The notes beneath the pieces were generated by a model. The model was not told the origin of the DNA, ran no database searches, and worked only from the letters and a program-made list of their open reading frames with translations. DNA of 64,000 bases. Source: an uncultured Microcaldota archaeon (GTDB lineage Archaea > Micrarchaeota > Micrarchaeia > Burarchaeales > Fermentimicrarchaeaceae). Positions 58,728 to 64,000 of this stretch are shown here, one piece after another. The stretch lies in the NCBI GenBank assembly GCA_903884505.1, contig CAISET010000002.1, positions 62,001 through 126,000 of the forward strand, written 5' to 3'. Both the position numbers and the translations under genes were made by a program. Position 1 is the stretch's first letter, and every line of letters starts with the position of its first letter.

Positions 58728-59519
58728 ATGCTCAGGGTAGGAATTATCGGCTGCGGGGCGATAGGCACCGTGCTTGCAGAAGCCATGTGCAAAGGCGATG
58801 CCGGCTCTGCCGAGCTTGCCACTGTCTACGATGCGGACGGGGGAAAGGCTGAGGGGCTGCGGAAAAGCCTGGGAAAGGAATTTTCCGTTGCCAGCAGCAT
58901 AAGCGAGCTTCTTGCGGAGAGGCTGGACCTCGTTGTTGAGGCGGCATCGCAGGAAGCGGTGAGGCAGTACGGGGAGCATGTGCTGGAATCCGGAAGGCAC
59001 CTGATGATTATGAGCGTCGGCGCGCTGCTCGACGAGAGTCTCAGGGAAAGGCTGATGAAGGCGGCCAAAAAGTCCGGGGCCATGATTTACATCCCTACGG
59101 GCGCAGCCATTGCGATTGACGCGCTGAAGGCCGCGAATGTAGGGAAGTTGAAGTCCGTAACGCTAACCACGCGCAAGCCGCCCGCGGCGCTCGGAATCAA
59201 GGGGAAGCTGAAGGCTGCGAAAGTAATCTACCGCGGCTCTGCTGAGGAAGCTGTCAGGAGATACCCGCAGAACATCAATGTTGCAGCGACCATAAGCATC
59301 GCGGGAATCGGGGGAAAGAAGACGAAAGTCATGATAATCGCCGACCCGAAGGCCTCGCGGAACATGCATGAGCTTGAAGTGAAGGGCGATTTTGGGCAGT
59401 TCATTGCGAAAATCGAGAACGTCCCTTCGCCGAAGAACCCCAAGACGAGCTACATGGCAGCGCTTTCAGCGATAAGGCTTCTGAGGAGTCTCACAGAGGT
59501 GCTGAAGGTTGGGACTTGA
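58728..59519 (+). CDS. L-aspartate dehydrogenase
   Basis: From the ATG at 58728 the 263-residue protein matches archaeal aspartate dehydrogenase: NAD motif RVGIIGCGAIG, MSVGALLDESL, IPTGAAIAIDALKAA, and NVAATISIAGIGG near the end. It oxidises aspartate to iminoaspartate for NAD synthesis. A TATA-like GTTTTATTAAG lies about 28 bases upstream. The gene overlaps nadA by 11 bases, so the three genes of the NAD branch form one operon. Confidence 0.93.
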   Translation: MLRVGIIGCGAIGTVLAEAMCKGDAGSAELATVYDADGGKAEGLRKSLGKEFSVASSISELLAERLDLVVEAASQEAVRQYGEHVLESGRHLMIMSVGALLDESLRERLMKAAKKSGAMIYIPTGAAIAIDALKAANVGKLKSVTLTTRKPPAALGIKGKLKAAKVIYRGSAEEAVRRYPQNINVAATISIAGIGGKKTKVMIIADPKASRNMHELEVKGDFGQFIAKIENVPSPKNPKTSYMAALSAIRLLRSLTEVLKVGT

Positions 59520-60429
59520 GGAGCTGAAGCTGAAGACAAGGGAGATGGCTGCGGAGATGAACGCGGTCATCCTCGCCCACAACTACCAGAGGCCCGAGAT
59601 ACAGGATGTTGCGGATTTTGTCGGCGATTCACTGGACTTGGCAATGAAGGCGTATCGCACGAAGGCGGACTACATACTCTTCTGCGGAGTTGATTTCATG
59701 GCAGAGACGGCTGCTGTCCTTAATCCGGACAAGAAGGTCCTTATGCCTGACGTTGCCGCGCGGTGCCCGATGGCGGGCATGCTCCCGCGCGAGGCGGTTG
59801 TTGAGGCGAAGAAGAAGCATCCGGATGCCGCAGTCGTCCTCTACATAAATACGCTCGCTGAGGCGAAGGCTGAGGCGGACATAGTCTGCACGTCCGCGAA
59901 CGCCTTGCGCGTGGTCAAGGCTCAGCCGAACAGAAAAATCCTTTTCGGCCCGGATGAGAACCTTGCCTATTTCGTCCAGAAGCATTTGCCTGAGAAGAAG
60001 ATTATTCCTGTTCCTGCGCACGGCTTCTGCGTCGTTCACAAGAGCATGCTTTTGAAAGGGGAATTCGACCTGATGAAGGCGGAGCACCCCGATGCCGTGA
60101 TTTTTGCGCACCCCGAGTGCAACCCCGACGTGCAGGACATGGCTGATTTCGTCCTGAGCACAAACGGCATGGTGGAGAAGGCCCGCGAGCTCCCGAATAA
60201 GGAGTTCATAATCGGCACGGAGCAGGGGCTCGCCTACCGCTTGAGGAAGGAGAACCCCGGGAAGAAATTCTACGTGGTGGATACTGCCGTCTGCGTGAAC
60301 ATGAAAAAGCACACACTGGAGAAGGCGTACAATGCGCTAAGGGACAGGAAGCCGATGATAACCGTGCCTGAGAATATTGCTGAGAAGGTGAGGATTGCGA
60401 CTGAGAGGATGCTGAACCTCACGATTTAG
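59509..60429 (+). CDS. nadA: Quinolinate synthase NadA
   Basis: The 306-residue iron-sulfur enzyme condenses iminoaspartate with dihydroxyacetone phosphate. Ligand cysteines are in ILFCGVDFMAE, PECNPDVQDMADF and VDTAVCVNMKKHTLEK, with AHNYQRPEIQDVADFVGDS at the start. The TTG at 59509 overlaps the previous gene. The length is normal for the archaeal form. It depends on cluster assembly by IscS/IscU encoded in the same window. Confidence 0.95.
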   Translation: MGLEELKLKTREMAAEMNAVILAHNYQRPEIQDVADFVGDSLDLAMKAYRTKADYILFCGVDFMAETAAVLNPDKKVLMPDVAARCPMAGMLPREAVVEAKKKHPDAAVVLYINTLAEAKAEADIVCTSANALRVVKAQPNRKILFGPDENLAYFVQKHLPEKKIIPVPAHGFCVVHKSMLLKGEFDLMKAEHPDAVIFAHPECNPDVQDMADFVLSTNGMVEKARELPNKEFIIGTEQGLAYRLRKENPGKKFYVVDTAVCVNMKKHTLEKAYNALRDRKPMITVPENIAEKVRIATERMLNLTI

Positions 60430-60439
60430 GGTGGTATGG

Positions 60440-61285
60440 ATGGAGAAGAGCAGCGAGGCGCTTCTGCGTGGATTGGCCCGCGAGGATGTCGGAAAAGGCG
60501 ATGCAACCAGCGAAGCCGTGATTCCGAAATGTATTGAGCTGGTTGCTGAAGTGGTGGCGAACCGCGGGGGAATTGCTGCCGGGATTGAGGAGGCCTGCTG
60601 GCTGTTCAAGAAATCGGGCATTTCCGCCACTCAGAAGGTGAAGGATGGGGCGCGCATCCAGGAAAGGGCGAGGCTGGTTGAGCTAAAGGGGGATGCAAGG
60701 AAGATTTTTGCTGCTGAGAGGGTTGCGCTGAACATCATCGGGAGGATGGGTGGCATTGCGACGATGACTGCCCATGCCGTGGAGATTGCCAGGAAGGAAG
60801 GCTCGCATGCGCAAATCGCTGCCACTCGGAAGACTATTCTCGGCCGCCTTGACAAGAAGGCGGTCTCTCTCGGCGGCGGGTGGCCCCATCGGCTTGGCCT
60901 CCACGATATGATTTTGATAAAGACGGGCCACCTCGCGGTTGTCGGAAGCATTACCCGGGCCGTTGAGGCCGCGAAAAAGAAGGCTGGGAAGATGATGGTC
61001 GAGATTGAAGTCCAAAATCCGGAGCAGGCGGTTGAGGCCGCGTCTGCCGGCGCGGACATTATTATGCTGGATAATTTTTCACACGCTGGGATTGAGGAGG
61101 CACTCAGGAAATTGCATGCTGCTGGCTTGCGTGCGAAAGTCAAGGTCGAACTGTCCGGAGGGATAACGCTTGAGGGCCTTCATGAGTTCGCAAGGCATGA
61201 TGCGGATGTAATTTCAATGGGCTGCCTCACGCACTCGGCGCCATGGCTGGATGTGAATCTTCGGGTCCGTAGCTTCAGCCGCTAG
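60440..61285 (+). CDS. nadC: Nicotinate-nucleotide pyrophosphorylase NadC
   Basis: The 281-residue protein transfers phosphoribose to quinolinate with loss of carbon dioxide. Family segments are REDVGKGDATSEAVIP, ERVALNIIGRMGGIATMT, ATRKTILGRLDKKAV, HRLGLHDMILIKTGH and VELSGGITLEGL. A GTG at 60431 is also in frame. It follows nadA by ten bases and completes the aspartate route to nicotinate mononucleotide. Confidence 0.94.
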   Translation: MEKSSEALLRGLAREDVGKGDATSEAVIPKCIELVAEVVANRGGIAAGIEEACWLFKKSGISATQKVKDGARIQERARLVELKGDARKIFAAERVALNIIGRMGGIATMTAHAVEIARKEGSHAQIAATRKTILGRLDKKAVSLGGGWPHRLGLHDMILIKTGHLAVVGSITRAVEAAKKKAGKMMVEIEVQNPEQAVEAASAGADIIMLDNFSHAGIEEALRKLHAAGLRAKVKVELSGGITLEGLHEFARHDADVISMGCLTHSAPWLDVNLRVRSFSR

Positions 61286-61295
61286 TCCTTCAGCC

Positions 61296-61835
61296 TTACG
61301 GGGTGGGAAGGCCAAAGTATTCGAACGGAATTACGTTAAAAAAGTAGTCACACTTGACCGACTTGATATATGCCAGAACATCTGCATAGCTTTTCTGTTT
61401 GAACCAGTCATTCAGCACATAAACATACTTCACTTGCAAGCTGAGTGGCGCAAGAAGCTTCTGGTACTGTTTCAGCTTGAAATCGCACGTTTGGAGCTTC
61501 TCGTCAACAGAACCGGAAACTGTTTGGAATTTTATTTCTATGACAAAAAGCGTGTTCCGTACTTGGACCAGCATCGCGTCATCAGGGACTAGTCTTTTAG
61601 AGACCATTGTTTTGTAGTTGATCCGGTTCGGTACCAGCAGATCTGAATAAAGTTTGTGTTTTTTGTAAAGCGTCGCCACATGTTTCCCTTTAAAGAATAC
61701 TTTGCTAGTTCGTACAGAATAACCCGGAACTTTTGAGATCGCTGCGGCTAAGTCCATCCGCTTTTCGAAACGCAGTCCGTGTCGCGCTGGAATTCTACCT
61801 CCTTTGCCGCCTCTGATCATACAGACGATCTTCAT
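61296..61835 (-). CDS. Type II restriction endonuclease (PD-(D/E)xK-like)
   Basis: The 179-residue protein has PDDAM followed 14 residues later by VIEIKF, a PD-(D/E)xK nuclease core. It is located 15 bases after a DNA methyltransferase gene on the same strand, which makes a restriction enzyme the obvious reading. The N-terminal third is basic and may bind DNA. Recognition sequence unknown. Its lower GC content compared with the neighbours (many AAA, TTT and AT-rich codons) fits recent transfer. Confidence 0.75.
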   Translation of the reverse strand: MKIVCMIRGGKGGRIPARHGLRFEKRMDLAAAISKVPGYSVRTSKVFFKGKHVATLYKKHKLYSDLLVPNRINYKTMVSKRLVPDDAMLVQVRNTLFVIEIKFQTVSGSVDEKLQTCDFKLKQYQKLLAPLSLQVKYVYVLNDWFKQKSYADVLAYIKSVKCDYFFNVIPFEYFGLPTP

Positions 61836-61850
61836 CGCCTCCGTTTAAAA

Positions 61851-62639
61851 TTAGTGTGCTTCTACGACTTCAGTTAGTTCATTCAGCATTTTCTGCGGCG
61901 GATTCAGCCTTTTCTTTGCTATGTCGATGTACTTCTGCTCCCTGTCGATACCTATTGAGTTCCGTCCTAGCATCTTTGCCGCAACACACGTCGTACCTGA
62001 GCCTACGAATGGATCAAGAACGGTCTCGTGTTCGCTTTCATTTGTGCAGGCAAGGATTATGCGTTTGAGGAGCTCGAGTGGCTTTTGTGTTGGGTGCTCG
62101 CCAGCCCACTTCTCGCGCCGGGGCGTGAGGGGAATCTCCCAGACGTTGCGCATCTGCTTGCCACCATTCATCGACTTCATCAACTCGTAATTGAAGGTCC
62201 ACTTCTTGCCGTCTCCATTCTTCGACGCCCAAATGAGGTGCTCCGTGCTCTCGGTAAAGAAGCGGCAGGTGATGTTCGGTTGCGCATTTGGCTTGAACCA
62301 TACGATGCTGTTGTTGGTCTTCAAGTCGTGGAAATGCTGGAGGATGAAGCCAATCTGGTAAATGTTGTGGAAGGAGCCACAAACCCAAAGGCTGCCTCCG
62401 TGTTTCGTGACGCGCACGCATTCAGCGAGCCAGTCCTGATTGAACTTGAAGAAGGAATCCTTCGTGAATATGTCCCACTCCTCCTGGAGAGTAATGTGTT
62501 TGCTGTACGCCCAGCCCAAACCCTTCTTCTTCGCCAGGCCATAGGGCGGATCTGCGAAGACGAGATCTATCGAATTAGACGGAATTTTCTTTAGCTCATC
62601 GATGGCATCTCCGCAAATGAGCTTGTGCTGGGTTTTCAT
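61851..62639 (-). CDS. DNA methyltransferase, beta class
   Basis: From the ATG at 62639 the 262-residue protein has motif IV DPPY in LVFADPPYGLAKKKGLGW and then motif I as DPFVGSGTTCVAAKMLG, the order of beta-class N6-adenine/N4-cytosine methyltransferases. SNSIDLVFADPPYGL and HPTQKPLELLKRII are typical. It should protect the host DNA from the restriction enzyme behind it. The longer frame up to 62681 begins inside the promoter (GGTTTTAAAC), so 62639 is the better start. Confidence 0.92.
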   Translation of the reverse strand: MKTQHKLICGDAIDELKKIPSNSIDLVFADPPYGLAKKKGLGWAYSKHITLQEEWDIFTKDSFFKFNQDWLAECVRVTKHGGSLWVCGSFHNIYQIGFILQHFHDLKTNNSIVWFKPNAQPNITCRFFTESTEHLIWASKNGDGKKWTFNYELMKSMNGGKQMRNVWEIPLTPRREKWAGEHPTQKPLELLKRIILACTNESEHETVLDPFVGSGTTCVAAKMLGRNSIGIDREQKYIDIAKKRLNPPQKMLNELTEVVEAH

Positions 62640-62700
62640 ATCGGAATCAAAGAGATATGACTCCTCGCTGTTTAAAACCATGGCTCCAGCCTCGGAAGCC

Positions 62701-63651
62701 TTAGTCCTTCAGCCCTTCCTGCGTTACGCGGAATACGCACTCGCCCTCAGGCATGCTGGGGGAGTCAACGAGCCTCGCAACCCTTTTCTCCTCCTTTCCC
62801 TTTCGGAAGTAGAGGCGGTAGGTTGCTGCGTGGGCGAGCACGTGCCCGCCAATCGGGGTGGTCGGGTCTCCGAAAAGAATTCCCGGGTTGTCCATGACCT
62901 GGTTCGTGACATAGACCGCGAGATTGTAGGTATCTGCGAGCCTCTGGAGAGCGTGGATGTGCTTGTTCAGCTTCTGCTGCCTCTCGCTGAGCGCCCCCCT
63001 TCCGACGTAGTCCGCGCGGAAGTGCGCTGTGAGGGAATCGACCACGATAAGGCGGATGTTGTTCGCCTTAATTATCTCCTCCATCTTGTCAACTAGAATC
63101 ATCTGGTGGTCGGAGTTCACTGCCTTCGCCACGTGGATGTTCTTTAGGACCGCTTCAACATCCATCCCAGCTGCTTCGGCGATCTGCTTTATCCTCTCAG
63201 GGCGGAAGGTCGACTCCGTGTCCACGAAAAGGGCTGCGCCACCGAGCCCGCCCTGCTCAGCGGGCTTCTGGGCATTGACTGCGAGTTGGAATCCGAGCTG
63301 CGTCTTCCCGCTCGAATATTTTCCGAATGCCTCGGTGATTGCCTGCGTCTCAACGCCCCCGCCAAGCAAGCCATCGAGCTCCTTCGAGCCGGTGGTCAGC
63401 CTGCCAATCGCCTTCCTCCTCTCAAGAATCATGTCAGCGGACTCATAGCCCATCTCAAGCGAGTCCCTCGCGGCGGCGATGGCCTTCTTCCCGGTTTCTA
63501 TGGCTATTCCCGCCACTTCCTCGAGCTCGTGCGGAGATGAGGTTGCTATCTTCTCGAAGCAGTCGTAGCCTGCGGCCTTCAGCTTCTCCGCGGTAGTCGG
63601 CCCGACGCCGGGCAAATCTTCCAAATCCTTGGCTTTTTTCTCCTTGGGCAT
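62701..63651 (-). CDS. radA: DNA repair and recombination protein RadA
   Basis: From the ATG at 63651 the 316-residue protein is archaeal RadA. N-terminal helix-hairpin-helix region ([20 protein letters not shown]), Walker [10 protein letters not shown] near residue 112, Walker [18 protein letters not shown], and the DNA-binding L2 area around [13 protein letters not shown]. It forms filaments for homologous recombination. Hairpin element F lies upstream in the same orientation. Confidence 0.95.
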   Translation of the reverse strand: MPKEKKAKDLEDLPGVGPTTAEKLKAAGYDCFEKIATSSPHELEEVAGIAIETGKKAIAAARDSLEMGYESADMILERRKAIGRLTTGSKELDGLLGGGVETQAITEAFGKYSSGKTQLGFQLAVNAQKPAEQGGLGGAALFVDTESTFRPERIKQIAEAAGMDVEAVLKNIHVAKAVNSDHQMILVDKMEEIIKANNIRLIVVDSLTAHFRADYVGRGALSERQQKLNKHIHALQRLADTYNLAVYVTNQVMDNPGILFGDPTTPIGGHVLAHAATYRLYFRKGKEEKRVARLVDSPSMPEGECVFRVTQEGLKD

Positions 63652-63736
63652 TTCAATCACCAGTCCTAATCAGCGAGTTGTTTTTTACCCGCCGAAGAAT
63701 TTAACCCTTTGGGAGGCTTAAAAAGAGTCTGGGGGA

Positions 63737-64000
63737 GGTGCGTTCCAGTCAGAACCCCCGATGCGCAGGCTTGAGTCGCCTTCGGCGATTGTGTCGCCTT
63801 CCGGCGACAGCTCGCCAACTTCGTTGGCGACTGCTGCGCAACTTCTGTTGCGCATCGCTCTTCGTTCCAACGCGATTTGCGCTTCGGCGCAAATGCGTCG
63901 CAGTTCGCCACCGAGGCGAACTTGCGAACGAACTCGCTCGCCGCGCGTATCCAGTCGCCTTCGGCGACTGCCTGTTGCGCGTTGCGCAACATCGTCGGTT
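63737..64000 (-). repeat. Dispersed hairpin element, copy F, cut by the right edge
   Basis: On the minus strand it starts at the window edge with AACCGACGATGTTGCGC, has about eight successive hairpins with 6-11 base stems and 3-5 base loops (for example CAGTCGCC-GAA-GGCGACTG, TTGCGC-AAC-GCGCAA, GTTCGCC-TCGGT-GGCGAAC), and ends GGGGGTTCTGACTGG with tail AACGCACCTCC. Then TTTTTAAG, a TATA-like box, follows before radA. It fills the 349-base gap behind radA; no protein gene is credible here. Confidence 0.8.

Noticed and set aside
63666-63992. A 108-codon frame inside the right-end repeat
   Set aside because: Its first residues equal those read through hairpin element C before the PDCD5-like gene, so it is translation of repeat DNA and not a gene.

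Overview
This window is chromosomal DNA of an archaeon. The diagnostic genes are geranylgeranylglyceryl phosphate synthase, SRP54/FtsY, archaeal RadA, Pth2, Pus10, archaeal TruD, an RNase P Rpp21-type subunit, RPA-like OB-fold protein, and the S19e-PDCD5-L39e-L31e-eIF6-LX-prefoldin-FtsY block. Many genes have a TATA-like box 25-35 bases before the start codon and no room for a leader. Small size of many proteins, lysine-rich ribosomal tails, many orphan genes and tRNA introns outside the anticodon loop suggest a DPANN lineage, perhaps Micrarchaeota or Diapherotrites. That placement is inference.

Layout. 1-9 kb: a cut-off lipoprotein, NurA nuclease, the TldD/TldE protease pair, Pth2, an orphan, then a redox module (DsbA-like protein and a membrane-bound winged-helix regulator, divergent, with two copies of one operator) and IlvE. 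9-18 kb: a HEAT-repeat DExH helicase, endonuclease III, and a set of exported proteins (a gluzincin-like protease and two Cys-rich proteins) ending in a shared Cys-Gly-hydrophobic-Arg tail. 18-26 kb: RtcA, DUF92, prepilin peptidase, Pus10, an iron-sulfur module (COG2522-type regulator with a 24-bp palindrome, IscS, IscU), a tRNA-Arg with two introns, and SRP54. 27-34 kb: three orphan genes, one of 1632 codons, two of which share a DNA-binding-like domain. 34-42 kb: a tRNA-Ile(UAU) with two introns, RNase P subunit, and the ribosomal/SRP block. 42-58 kb: glycosyltransferases, TruD, HAD phosphatase, a short NFACT protein, ThiC, MgtC-like protein, GGGP synthase, epimerase, RPA-like protein. 58-64 kb: the complete de novo NAD branch (aspartate dehydrogenase, NadA, NadC), a type II restriction-modification pair, and RadA.

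The most unusual things are not protein genes. Both tRNAs carry a second intron at the same place in the T-loop, and both T-loop introns are built of short perfect hairpins. A dispersed family of hairpin-rich elements (about 70 to more than 260 bp, ends related to TTCAGGAACC...GGTTCTGA) sits directly before genes and always in the same orientation as the gene behind it. One long member shares a hairpin module with the tRNA-Arg intron, which links the two phenomena. A second theme is export of disulfide-rich surface proteins: a DsbA-like enzyme, a prepilin peptidase, SRP parts, and at least five exported proteins with a CGP-CTERM-like tail.
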